The notes under the pieces are model-generated. The model had not been told where the DNA came from, did not search any database, and was given only the letters and a program-made list of their open reading frames with translations. Of a stretch of 34,271 nucleotides of DNA, positions 8,613-16,344 are shown one piece after another (positions within the stretch are counted from its first letter, which is position 1; every line of letters starts with the position of its first letter). The stretch spans positions 1-34,271 of the forward strand of contig DXDX01000138.1 of the NCBI GenBank assembly GCA_019115265.1, in the 5' to 3' direction. This DNA comes from Candidatus Flavonifractor merdigallinarum (GTDB lineage Bacteria; Bacillota; Clostridia; Oscillospirales; Oscillospiraceae). The position numbers were made by a program, and so were the translations under genes.

Positions 8613-9671
8613 ATGGGAAAAAGAAAATCAAACTTCAATGGACCCGCTCAGAAAGAGGCCCTTCGCGGCCAACAAGCACTTGAGGAACTGTGGAGGCAGA
8701 CTGGAAAACCAGTCTGCAAGCTGTCCCTGTCGAACCAGCCCACAACCCTATTCGACAGCCGCATGGGTGGAGTGCCCTACTGTCCGCATGACGGCGCATT
8801 GCCAATGGGCAAGAATGGGGAGCCGCTGCGACTGATTGCCCAAATCAATTTCGCTCAAATGCCCCCTATGTATCCGTTTCCAGACAGCGGTATGCTGCAA
8901 CTCTTTCTGCCGGACCATGACCCGCTGCGTGGGTACCGGGGAATGGAGTGCTGGGCGGAGCAGCAGAATTGGAAAGTGATCTACTATCCCCACCTGGATT
9001 CCACGGTCACCGAGGAGGAAGTGGCTGCAAAACTAACGATTGGACCTGTAAAGGTTGCGAAAGAAGGGGAAGTATCGCTTCATAGTAACATCCTCCTGAA
9101 TGATATCGTCTATAAACTGCATTTTGGCGGGGCCAAGCAAGAGGGAACCCTTGGAACAGAGGGGATAACACTCAGCGATTACCGCTTCCAGACCCAATTT
9201 CAGGCCGTCTATCAGAAGCTGTTTCCCGGTGAAGGGCCCATTGAGTTTTGTCCGAAGCGGCCAGAGGTTCGGCCTAAGCCCATGGATTGGATATGGGCGG
9301 ATGAGATATGGAAAAAACTGCGTCGCAAGGCATACGCGAAATACCCCAAACTGGGCGGATTTCCGACGTTTACCAAGTCCGATCCCCGCACTGTTTTGCC
9401 AGAGGTCACAGAGGACCAATGCCCTTGGGATACTATTTTGCTGCAAGTGGATTCCTTATTTCTGGATGTCAACAACCCTCTATGTGGATATTCTCCTCTT
9501 ACCTTTGGCCCAGATGGCATCGCCACCTTCTTCATCCGGGAGGAGGATTTGCTCCGCCAGGATTTTTCCAGAGTGGGCTACTATTGGACGGACGATTCGG
9601 ACCATGAGTCCTTCCAGGATTACTACGGTCCAGACTATCAGCCGTCCGAACGGCATAAGCTGTTTCCCTGA
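8613..9671 (+). CDS. YwqG family protein (DUF1963)
   Basis: This 352-aa cytoplasmic protein starts at 8613, about a dozen bases after AAGGAG. The family signature is clear: SRMGGVPYCP near residues 49-58, PMGKNGEPLRLIAQINFAQMP at about 64-84 (partial: GEPLRLIAQINFAQMP), and FPDSGMLQLFL at 89-99. YwqG proteins have no established biochemical role; in Bacillus subtilis ywqG sits beside an LXG toxin locus. The C-terminal part includes LLRQDFSRVGYYWTDD, typical of the family's second half. Its last 34 bases overlap the 3' end of a leftward hypothetical gene. The coding region is less GC-rich than its neighbours, hinting at separate ancestry. Confidence 0.9.
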   Translation: MGKRKSNFNGPAQKEALRGQQALEELWRQTGKPVCKLSLSNQPTTLFDSRMGGVPYCPHDGALPMGKNGEPLRLIAQINFAQMPPMYPFPDSGMLQLFLPDHDPLRGYRGMECWAEQQNWKVIYYPHLDSTVTEEEVAAKLTIGPVKVAKEGEVSLHSNILLNDIVYKLHFGGAKQEGTLGTEGITLSDYRFQTQFQAVYQKLFPGEGPIEFCPKRPEVRPKPMDWIWADEIWKKLRRKAYAKYPKLGGFPTFTKSDPRTVLPEVTEDQCPWDTILLQVDSLFLDVNNPLCGYSPLTFGPDGIATFFIREEDLLRQDFSRVGYYWTDDSDHESFQDYYGPDYQPSERHKLFP

Positions 9672-10078
9672 GTCTGGTGTTGTTCGAAAGAGGTTTCCTG
9701 CAACTGGTCATCATAATTTTCCCGGTAGTGCTCAAATGCTACAAAAGGATGGGGTTCTTGTCCAAAAAGGGATAGGAACGTTTCGGACAACACTTCCGCA
9801 AAGACGCGAATGGCGCGCTCGTATTTCATCTGACGGTTTACATATAAGATGCTTCCATACAGGATTTCACTCAAATCTACCAGCAGATCGCTGTCTGGAT
9901 GCACAAAATAGGAGGCGTTGTTCAAAATTTGAAGGGAAAAGAAGATGTCGTCAAATTTTGACTGGATTTCTTCCAAATGGCGGAAACCAAATCGTAACGC
10001 ATAGCAGTAACCATGGGAGAAGTGTTCCGTCCGCCCGGCGTGCATGGCGAGATTTTGTCGTGCCTCTTCGGCTGTCAT
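9638..10078 (-). CDS. Hypothetical protein, 146 aa
   Basis: The function of this 146-aa protein is not recognised. The start chosen is the ATG at 10078, with AGGTGAT about five bases upstream; the frame extends further but would run through a hairpin and into the SGNH gene. The sequence is helical and soluble, with several aromatic and acidic stretches (FRHLEEIQSKFDDIFFSLQI, VFAEVLSETFLSLFGQ). The region is strikingly AT-rich for this genome (some 60-base lines near 40% GC). Its 3' end overlaps the end of the YwqG-family gene by 34 bases, tail to tail. It could be spurious, but the composition and ribosome site favour a real gene. Confidence 0.55.
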   Translation of the reverse strand: MTAEEARQNLAMHAGRTEHFSHGYCYALRFGFRHLEEIQSKFDDIFFSLQILNNASYFVHPDSDLLVDLSEILYGSILYVNRQMKYERAIRVFAEVLSETFLSLFGQEPHPFVAFEHYRENYDDQLQETSFEQHQTQGNSLCRSDG

Positions 10079-10103
10079 GGTATCACCTGAATTCCGATAA
10101 GCT

Positions 10104-10142
10104 CCCTGATGGGATGATTGTTCCACATCAGGGGGCGTTTTT
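10104..10142. terminator. Hairpin terminator
   Basis: CCCTGATG (10104-10111) pairs with CATCAGGG (10126-10133), followed on the plus strand by GGCGTTTTT. Read leftward it lies just after the MBOAT/SGNH operon, with a weaker tail. It may act in both directions. Confidence 0.6.
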
Positions 10143-10163
10143 CCGGCTGAGTGCTCCATTTCC

Positions 10164-11189
10164 TCAGGCCGCGTCCTCCCACAGCGCGTGGTAGGCCGCG
10201 TAGTCGGCGGCCCAAGCCTCGTCACCAGACTGGGCCATCAGATTGGGCCAACGTCGGCAGAGGAGGATGCTCAGATAGTTGGTGAACTTTACCGCCCCGG
10301 AGCCGGTGAGATGCCGCTGGTCATAGAAGTCGGCGGTGGTGAGGCCGATTTCCTCATAACATGCGTTGAAATCGTCAAAGGGTACCCCATAGGCGGCGGC
10401 CAGTGCCCCCACCTGCTCCATCCGCAGGGCCTGCGTCTCCTCCAGAGCGGTATTGGAGGGGGACTTGATGAGCCAGAGGTCAATGTCCCGCGCCTCGCAC
10501 AGGGCCACAATTTTGGCCAAGTACTCCACATTCTTGTCCAGCAGCTCCCCGCTCTCCCCCTCGGCCATAGGGATGACCTCCGGGGTGACCACCTGCTTGT
10601 CCGGCAAAAGCACATGCCCCTTGTAGGGGTCCCGTAGCTCGGAGCGCTTAGTGTGGTAGTCCTGATCTTCCAGCTCACTCCACCGGCCATGGTACTTCAT
10701 AAAGTTCCACAGGAGGGGGGCACGCTCCCCCTCGGGGGCGGAGGCGTAGGCCAGCTGGATTTTGTTGAGGGAGAGGGGGATGTCATCCATAAAGGAGAAG
10801 TTCACCCCGTCGTCGTAATACTCCTGGTCGCCGCCCATCATGTTGCACTCCACCACAATGAGCTGGGGGTCCTGAGTTTTGAGGGCCTCCTTGATGTAGG
10901 CGTAGGTGGCCCACATGGGCTGGAGCTGTGTGGCAAACACATAGCTCTTGACGCCGGTGTTGGCCCACAGCTGCAAGGGGGATACCGAGGCGTACACATG
11001 GGAGGAGCCAAAGAACATGACGGAGAACTCCCCCTCCGGCTCGTTGTAAAAGCCGGAGATTTTCCGGGTCATGTCCCAGGGGCCCTCCAGAGATTTGCGG
11101 GCAAAAATCCAGGTGATAGGTCCCACTGTCAGGAGAAAAATGAGGGCAAAGAGCAGTACACTGAGCAGGAATTTTTTATTGGCCGTCAT
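10164..11189 (-). CDS. SGNH-like acyltransferase partner of MBOAT protein
   Basis: This 341-aa protein has one N-terminal membrane segment (about residues 8-29) and an extracytoplasmic SGNH-hydrolase-like domain. Block I is FFGSSHVYASVSPLQLW with the likely nucleophile Ser63; the distal DxxH dyad is seen in DFYDQRHLTGSGAVKF (Asp290, His293). Such proteins, like DltD, AlgJ and AlgX, complete transfer of acyl or acetyl groups that an MBOAT protein moves across the membrane. The gene starts nine bases after the MBOAT stop, with GAGGTGG as ribosome site, so the two are one operon. The acceptor (exopolysaccharide, wall polymer or other) cannot be read from the sequence. Confidence 0.82.
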   Translation of the reverse strand: MTANKKFLLSVLLFALIFLLTVGPITWIFARKSLEGPWDMTRKISGFYNEPEGEFSVMFFGSSHVYASVSPLQLWANTGVKSYVFATQLQPMWATYAYIKEALKTQDPQLIVVECNMMGGDQEYYDDGVNFSFMDDIPLSLNKIQLAYASAPEGERAPLLWNFMKYHGRWSELEDQDYHTKRSELRDPYKGHVLLPDKQVVTPEVIPMAEGESGELLDKNVEYLAKIVALCEARDIDLWLIKSPSNTALEETQALRMEQVGALAAAYGVPFDDFNACYEEIGLTTADFYDQRHLTGSGAVKFTNYLSILLCRRWPNLMAQSGDEAWAADYAAYHALWEDAA

Positions 11190-11198
11190 GGTGCCACC

Positions 11199-12680
11199 TC
11201 AGAATTGGAAATAGATGAACTGGGACTCGGAGAAGCCGGGCCCATAGATGCCAAAAATCAGAATGAGATAGATGGAAACCAGGTAGCACACCCACCGCAC
11301 CAGCAGCGGGAGACGCAGCAGATAGTCCCGCACCTGGATGTGCGCGGCGTTGAGGCCGTCCACCGCCATCAGCGCGGCCAGAGAGAGGGCCATCACCTTC
11401 AGCTCCGGCGCCGCCAGTCCCAGGGAGAACTCCGGCCCCACCGCCGCCCCGCCCGTGAGGGCCACCCCGATGATGTCCAGCGCGGTGGAGAAGGAGGGGG
11501 CGCGGAAAAAGAGCCAGGCAAAGTCAATGAGCACAAAGGTGAGCACCACCCGCACCCCCTGCCAGGGCAGGGAGGTCTGCCGGATGTGGAGGGCGGAGCA
11601 CAGCCGCTGGCGGGCGGGGCGGAGCATCTCTCCAATCACCTGATAGAGGCCGTTGAGCCCGCCCCACACCACATAGTTCCAGCTGGCCCCATGCCACAGC
11701 CCGGAGGCCAGGAAGGTGACCAGATTGTTGAAGTATTTGCGCGCCTTGCCCTTCCGGTTGCCCCCCAATGGGATGTACAAGTAATCCCGGAACCAGGTGG
11801 AGAGGGAGATGTGCCACCGCCGCCAGAACTCCCCGCAGGACTGGGAGAGGTAGGGCTGGCGGAAATTTTCCATCAGGCGGAAGCCCATCACCTGGGCCGC
11901 CCCAATGGCGATGTTGGAATACCCCCCGAAGTCGCAGTAAATCTGGAAGGCGAAGAGGAATACCGCCAGCACAATGGCCCAGGCGGGCATGGCGGTGTAC
12001 TGGTTAAAGACCGTGTCTACCACTGTGGCCACCCGGTCCGCCACCACCATCTTCTGAAAGAGCCCCCACAGCATGAGCAGGAGGCCCGAGCGGGCCTGCT
12101 GGGCGTCAAAGGTGTGGTGCTCGTGGACCTGGTGGAGAAGGTTTTTGCTCCGCTCAATGGGGCCGGCCACCAGCTGGGGGAAGAAGGAGACAAAGAGGGC
12201 GTACCGGAAGGGATTCCGTTCCGCCTCCACCTCGCCCCGGTACACGTCCATGGTGTAGCTGAGGGCCTGGAAGGTGTAGAAGGAGATACCGACCGGCAAA
12301 ATCACATCAAAGACTGGCTTGTGGAGGGCGATTCCTCCCAGGGCCAGCACCGCCTCCAGGTTGTTCCAGAAGAAATCCCAGTATTTGAAGCAGAAAAGGA
12401 TGGCGAGATTGCTCCCAAAGCTCAGCGCTACCCACAGCTTGCGCAGGCGCTGACGCCGTTTTTGGTCGTCCACTTGGTTGGCCCGTTGGATGAGCAGACC
12501 GCTCAGATAGGTGATGAGGGTGGAGAGGGCCATCAGCAGAGCGTACTGGGGATTCCAGCACATATAGAAGTAATAACTGGCCACCAGCAGCCACACCCAG
12601 CGCACCCGGTGGGGCAGGAGAAAGTAGAGCACAGTGACCAGCGGGAAGAAAATCAAAAAGTCCAGTGAGTTGAACAGCAT
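11199..12680 (-). CDS. MBOAT family O-acyltransferase (AlgI/DltB-like)
   Basis: This 493-aa polytopic membrane protein has the usual length for AlgI/PatA-type enzymes. The start at 12680 follows GGAGGAACTGCG. Diagnostic motifs are FWRRWHISLSTWFRDYLYIP (residues 285-304, with His290) and LWHGASWNYVVWG with the presumed catalytic His330. The N-terminus (LFNSLDFLIFFPLVTVLYFLLP) is typical of the family. The enzyme should carry acyl groups, usually acetyl, from a cytoplasmic donor to the outer face for O-acylation of a polysaccharide. Its SGNH partner follows directly. An extended -10 promoter lies at 12732-12740. Confidence 0.95.
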   Translation of the reverse strand: MLFNSLDFLIFFPLVTVLYFLLPHRVRWVWLLVASYYFYMCWNPQYALLMALSTLITYLSGLLIQRANQVDDQKRRQRLRKLWVALSFGSNLAILFCFKYWDFFWNNLEAVLALGGIALHKPVFDVILPVGISFYTFQALSYTMDVYRGEVEAERNPFRYALFVSFFPQLVAGPIERSKNLLHQVHEHHTFDAQQARSGLLLMLWGLFQKMVVADRVATVVDTVFNQYTAMPAWAIVLAVFLFAFQIYCDFGGYSNIAIGAAQVMGFRLMENFRQPYLSQSCGEFWRRWHISLSTWFRDYLYIPLGGNRKGKARKYFNNLVTFLASGLWHGASWNYVVWGGLNGLYQVIGEMLRPARQRLCSALHIRQTSLPWQGVRVVLTFVLIDFAWLFFRAPSFSTALDIIGVALTGGAAVGPEFSLGLAAPELKVMALSLAALMAVDGLNAAHIQVRDYLLRLPLLVRWVCYLVSIYLILIFGIYGPGFSESQFIYFQF

Positions 12681-12731
12681 CGCAGTTCCTCCGGGGCCCA
12701 GGAGAGTCCGTTCCCAGGTTGATTAAAACTT

Positions 12732-12740
12732 ATTATATCA
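12732..12740 (-). promoter_or_regulatory. Extended -10 promoter for the MBOAT operon
   Basis: On the minus strand the sequence reads TG-A-TATAAT, a perfect extended -10 element about 50 bases before the MBOAT start. No good -35 box is visible 16-18 bases upstream. Confidence 0.6.
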
Positions 12741-12774
12741 TACGTCTCCGGGAAAACGGAAGAGCTCCGGCTGA

Positions 12775-12809
12775 CAAAAAAGCGGACCTTCCCCGGTGGA
12801 AAGTCCGCC
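12775..12809 (-). terminator. Rho-independent terminator of murC
   Basis: On the minus strand GCGGACTTTCC, a short loop and GGAAGGTCCGC (12808-12782) are followed by TTTTTTG. It begins about 18 bases after the murC stop codon. Confidence 0.9.
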
Positions 12810-12826
12810 AATTTGTTCCAAAACCG

Positions 12827-14203
12827 TCAGTTTGACCCGTTCACCAGAGCCTCCCCCACGGTGTAAATGTCTCCCGCACCCACAGTGAGGATCAGGTCCC
12901 CCTCCTGGGCCAGCTCCCGCAGGGCCTGGGTGACCTCCGGCAGAGTGGCGTAGTAGTGGCTGCCGGGGATGACCTTGGCCAAATCCGCCGACGAGATGCC
13001 GATGTCGTTGGTCTCCCGGGCGGCGTAGATTTCCGCCAGCAGGGTGATGTCGGGCTCCCGCAGCACCCGCGCAAAGTCATCAAAGAGGGCCTTGGTACGG
13101 GAGTAGGTGTGGGGCTGGAAGGCGCAGACGATGCGCCGGTAGTTCAGCTGGCGGGCGGCGGCGAAGAGGGCCTCCAGCTCGCCGGGGTGGTGGGCGTAGT
13201 CGTCATACACCTCCGCGCCGTGGTAGGTGCCCTTGTGCTCAAAGCGCCTACCCGCCCCCAGGAAGGCGGAGAGGCCCTGCTCCACCGCGGCGGCGGGGAA
13301 ATGGAGGGCGATAGCGGCGGCGGCGGCGGCCAGGGCGTTTTTCACATTGTGGATGCCGGGCACCTGGAGCTGGACATGGGCAAAGGGCTTGCCCTGATAC
13401 ACCACATCAAAGGAGGGCAGGCCGTTGACCCAGGTGAGGTTGGCGGCGTGGACATCCCCCTCCTCCAGACCGAAGGTGCAGACGGGCCGCGGCTCCCCCT
13501 CCAGCGTGTGCATGGTGTTGGCGTCGTCTCGGTTGGCGATGATGAGGCCGTGTTCCGGTACCCGGTCGGCAAACGCCCGGAAGGAGTGCTCCACATCGTC
13601 CAAATCCTTGAAAAAGTCCAGGTGGTCGGCCTCCACATTAAGGATGACGGCAATGGTGGGGTAGAAGTGGAGGAAGGAGTTGCAGTACTCACAGCTCTCC
13701 AAAATGATGGTGTCCCCGTGGCCCACCCGGTGCCCCGCCCCCAGCAGGGGGAGAGTGCCGCCAATCATCACGGTGGGGTCGGCGGCGGCGGCCATGGCGA
13801 TGTGGGTACACATGGAGGTCGTGGTGGTCTTGCCGTGTGTGCCGGAGATGCACAGGGCGTTGCGGTAGCCCCGCATAATGGAGCCCCAGGCCTGAGCCCG
13901 CTCATAGACGGGAATCCCGGCGGCGTGTGCGGCGGCAATTTCCGGGTTGGTGTCGTGGGCGGCGGCGGTGCGGATGATGAGATCCGCCCCCGCCACGTTT
14001 TCCGCCCGATGTCCGATGGCCACCGGGATGCCCAGGGAGCGCAGATGCTCCACTGTGGCGCTCTCCCGCATGTCGGAGCCGGTGATGGTCATGCCTGCGC
14101 CGTGGAGCACCTCCGCCAGAGGGGCCATGGACACGCCGCCGATGCCCACCAGATGGGCGTGGCAGCCGGGTTTCAAATAGTCGTGGATGCTGCTGTCAGT
14201 CAT
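12827..14203 (-). CDS. murC: UDP-N-acetylmuramate--L-alanine ligase
   Basis: This 458-aa protein has normal MurC length. It catalyses ATP-dependent addition of L-alanine to UDP-MurNAc in the cytoplasm, the first peptide step of peptidoglycan synthesis. Visible motifs: the N-terminal Rossmann signature VGIGGVSMAPLA (about residues 19-30), the ATP loop GTHGKTTTT (121-129), the central NVEADHLDFFKD segment, and the C-terminal ligase domain with YDDYAHHPGELEA and FQPHTYSRT, all typical of MurC. The start at 14203 has only a weak ribosome site (AAAGGGTG). The gene is not next to other division or wall genes here; a 109-aa gene lies 41 bases upstream and may share its transcript. Confidence 0.97.
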   Translation of the reverse strand: MTDSSIHDYLKPGCHAHLVGIGGVSMAPLAEVLHGAGMTITGSDMRESATVEHLRSLGIPVAIGHRAENVAGADLIIRTAAAHDTNPEIAAAHAAGIPVYERAQAWGSIMRGYRNALCISGTHGKTTTTSMCTHIAMAAAADPTVMIGGTLPLLGAGHRVGHGDTIILESCEYCNSFLHFYPTIAVILNVEADHLDFFKDLDDVEHSFRAFADRVPEHGLIIANRDDANTMHTLEGEPRPVCTFGLEEGDVHAANLTWVNGLPSFDVVYQGKPFAHVQLQVPGIHNVKNALAAAAAAIALHFPAAAVEQGLSAFLGAGRRFEHKGTYHGAEVYDDYAHHPGELEALFAAARQLNYRRIVCAFQPHTYSRTKALFDDFARVLREPDITLLAEIYAARETNDIGISSADLAKVIPGSHYYATLPEVTQALRELAQEGDLILTVGAGDIYTVGEALVNGSN

Positions 14204-14244
14204 GGGTCATACACCCTTTCCAAAGGATTCAGGATTACAGTTGG

Positions 14245-14574
14245 TTATGCGTTTTCTTCGGGGTTCTGGGCCTTTTGAACCTGGAGAGCGGCCCGACGCT
14301 CCAGATTTTCCGCCAGTGAGCGGGGCGGACGGGCATTGATAGCGGCGCTCCACCGCCCCACCCAGGCCCGCAGCTCCTCCAGACCCGGCCCGGAGAGGGG
14401 AAAGGAGGCAGTCTCCTCCACTTCACTCAGCGCATAGCCAAAGGGGCCCTCCCACACCTGGGCGACGAGGGTGCCATCTTTGGGCTCCACCCGGTAGCGC
14501 ATCCGTCCGGCGCTGGCGGTCCAGAAGTTTTCGTTTTGAAAGTGGGAGAGGACGGGCAGATAGATCTCTTCCAT
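14245..14574 (-). CDS. Hypothetical protein, 109 aa, upstream of murC
   Basis: I do not recognise this 109-aa protein. The start at 14574 is well supported by AAGGAG six bases upstream. It is soluble, without signal peptide, and begins with beta-strand-like segments (GRMRYRVEPKDGTLVAQVWEG) followed by a helical, arginine-rich C-terminus (LEELRAWVGRWSAAINARPP, SLAENLERRAALQ). The end is 41 bases from the murC start with no terminator between, so co-transcription is likely. Its own promoter has a TGATATAAT element. A role linked to murC is only suggested by position. Confidence 0.75.
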   Translation of the reverse strand: MEEIYLPVLSHFQNENFWTASAGRMRYRVEPKDGTLVAQVWEGPFGYALSEVEETASFPLSGPGLEELRAWVGRWSAAINARPPRSLAENLERRAALQVQKAQNPEENA

Positions 14575-14621
14575 AGAAGGCTCCTTCCTGGAGCGGCAAA
14601 AGGCCGCTTTGGATTCTTTCC

Positions 14622-14630
14622 ATTATATCA
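14622..14630 (-). promoter_or_regulatory. Extended -10 promoter for the 109-aa gene and murC
   Basis: On the minus strand TG-A-TATAAT is followed by GGAAAG. A small stem-loop (AGCGGC/GCCGCT, 14592-14608) lies between this element and the ribosome site. No convincing -35 box is seen. Confidence 0.55.
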
Positions 14631-14679
14631 CAGATCAGACGGGAGGAACAGCAGAAAAACGCGCCCAGAACCTCCAGGG

Positions 14680-14708
14680 TGGAAATGGGGGGAGCACTGT
14701 GCTATACT
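14680..14708 (+). promoter_or_regulatory. Promoter of the NCS1 permease operon
   Basis: TGGAAA (14680-14685), a 17-base spacer and TATACT (14703-14708), the latter preceded by TG-C to give an extended -10. It lies about 30 bases before the first start codon and is divergent from the murC promoter. Confidence 0.55.
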
Positions 14709-14737
14709 AAAGCAAATCACAGAAAGAGAGAGTATCT

Positions 14738-14917
14738 ATGCAAAGAGAGCGGACGGAACTGGAGCGAATATTGGACGAGGAGATAGAGGCGCGGATTGCT
14801 CAGATGGAGCGCCCGGACTACCCCTTTCCCGAGCGGTTTTCCCGGAAGGATTACCTGCTTTGGGGCGTGGTGACGGGCGTGTCCCTCCTCTTTGTGGTTC
14901 TGGGGGCGTGGCTATGA
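14738..14917 (+). CDS. Small single-helix membrane protein, 59 aa
   Basis: The start is the ATG at 14738 with a weak GAGAG ribosome site; it ends with TGA at 14915-14917. The first 25 residues are strongly charged and probably helical (ELERILDEEIEARIAQMER), then comes PDYPFPERFSRKDY, and residues 40-59 form one membrane helix ending at the C-terminus (LLWGVVTGVSLLFVVLGAWL). The stop overlaps the permease start as ATGA, which implies translational coupling. By analogy with small companions of other secondary transporters it may be an accessory subunit of the permease; this is inference from position and topology. The family is not recognised. Confidence 0.8.
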   Translation: MQRERTELERILDEEIEARIAQMERPDYPFPERFSRKDYLLWGVVTGVSLLFVVLGAWL

Positions 14918-16344
14918 GGGGAGAGAAGAGACATGTGGAGGAGCGGGTGGCCAAAGAGGCCCTGTTCGGCTCCTTACCGGTTCTGAGCGGGGAGCGGCTG
15001 TACGGTTTTGTGGACGCGCTGCTCCTCCTCTCCGGCTACTGCATCGCCACCTGGAGTTATACGCAGGGGGCCTATCTGGCCACGCTGGTGGGGTTCCGGC
15101 AGCTGCTTATCGGAGCCTTTTTTGGGGCCATCCTCATGCTGTGTGTCTACCAGCTGCCGGTCATTCTGTCGGTGCGCTACGGCATTGACATCTGGGTCTG
15201 GCTGCGCTCGGTATTCGGGGGGCGGGGGGTTATGGTGATGACGGTGGTCATCATTTTGGTCAACTACCCCTGGTATGCGGTGTGTGCCGACTTGTTTGCC
15301 TCCTCCATGGTCCGCCTGGCCGCCCTGATGGGGTGGGAGCTGCCCGGCGCGGTCCACCCGCTGCTGGGGCTGTTCTGCGTCCTGTTGGGGACGGGGATGG
15401 CCCTGCGGGGGCCGGGGGCTATGACGAAAGTCACCCGCATTCTAGTCCCCCTGCTGCTGGCGGTGGGGGTGCTGGTGGTGGTCGTGGGCTTCCGGGCGGT
15501 GCCGTTCCGGGCCATCTGGGACTACCAGCCGGCGGAGCGGGCGGGGGACAGCTTTTCCTACCTCCTGTCCATTGAGGCCAATTTTGCCTTTGTCATCACC
15601 CTGGTGGGGGGAATGGCGGGGGTGCCCCGTCTGGTGCGCAGCGAGCGGGCCGGGTTCTGGGCCGGCGTGCTGGGCCAGGGGGCGGCGGGCTCCTTCTTTG
15701 TGGTGGTGGGCGCGGTGATGGCCATTGCCATGGGGCATGTCACCGGCGAGATGGTGGAGGACCCCACCCTCATGCTGGCGGTGCTGGCCGCACCCGCCAT
15801 GGCGCTGTGCTCCCTGCTGCTGGTGGCCTTTGCCAATATCGGTACCCAGGCGGTGGGGGCCTATCTCTACGGTGTGATGCTCAAATCCGCCTTCCGCACC
15901 GCCAGCTATCGGGGAATTGTGCTCCTGCTGGCGGTCTATGCTGGGGGATTGGTGCTGTGGGGCGGTGTGGTGGAGTATTTCAGCTCCTTCCTTACCCTGA
16001 GCGCGTGTATCTATGCCCCGCTGGCCGCCCTGCTCTTCACCGATTTCTTCCTGGTGCGGCGGCAGCGTCTGGCGCTCCGCTCCGCCTACGGTCTGCCCGG
16101 CTACACGGCCTACCAGTACAGCGGCGGCTTCAACTGGGTGGGGCTGGGGTGCGTGGTAGCGGGGGTGGCCCTGTCCCTGGCGGTCTATGACCCGGTGGGG
16201 GGCGTGGTGCGCTGTGAAGCCCTCTTTGTCCTCACGCCTACCGGGCTCTCCTTCCTGGGGACGGGGGCGCTCTACGGACTTTTGAACTGTGTGCCGCCCA
16301 TCCGGCGCTATCTGCTCCAGGACAGGGAGGAGTTGACGGTATGA
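14914..16344 (+). CDS. NCS1 family permease (purine/pyrimidine or related nitrogen compound)
   Basis: This 476-aa protein has about twelve membrane helices, matching the nucleobase-cation-symport-1 family (cytosine, uracil, allantoin, hydantoin or thiamine transporters). It begins at 14914, overlapping the 59-aa gene by four bases; the frame is open further upstream but runs through that gene and the promoter. Family-like features are the N-terminal SWSYTQGAYLA-type segment (SYTQGAYLATLVGF), YGIDIWVWLRSVFGGRG, and the later ANIGTQAVGAYLYGVML and ACIYAPLAALLFTDFFLVRR segments. The substrate cannot be assigned. Its stop overlaps the following acyltransferase start, so all three genes form one tight operon. 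Confidence 0.85.
   Translation: MRGEKRHVEERVAKEALFGSLPVLSGERLYGFVDALLLLSGYCIATWSYTQGAYLATLVGFRQLLIGAFFGAILMLCVYQLPVILSVRYGIDIWVWLRSVFGGRGVMVMTVVIILVNYPWYAVCADLFASSMVRLAALMGWELPGAVHPLLGLFCVLLGTGMALRGPGAMTKVTRILVPLLLAVGVLVVVVGFRAVPFRAIWDYQPAERAGDSFSYLLSIEANFAFVITLVGGMAGVPRLVRSERAGFWAGVLGQGAAGSFFVVVGAVMAIAMGHVTGEMVEDPTLMLAVLAAPAMALCSLLLVAFANIGTQAVGAYLYGVMLKSAFRTASYRGIVLLLAVYAGGLVLWGGVVEYFSSFLTLSACIYAPLAALLFTDFFLVRRQRLALRSAYGLPGYTAYQYSGGFNWVGLGCVVAGVALSLAVYDPVGGVVRCEALFVLTPTGLSFLGTGALYGLLNCVPPIRRYLLQDREELTV

Noticed and set aside
10653..12668. Open frame of 671 codons on the plus strand opposite the MBOAT and SGNH genes
   Set aside because: It has low-complexity composition, no ribosome site and no motif; it is a shadow of the well-supported MBOAT operon.
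12956..14278. Open frame of 440 codons on the plus strand opposite murC
   Set aside because: It is Gly/Val/His-rich shadow sequence; murC is certain on the other strand.
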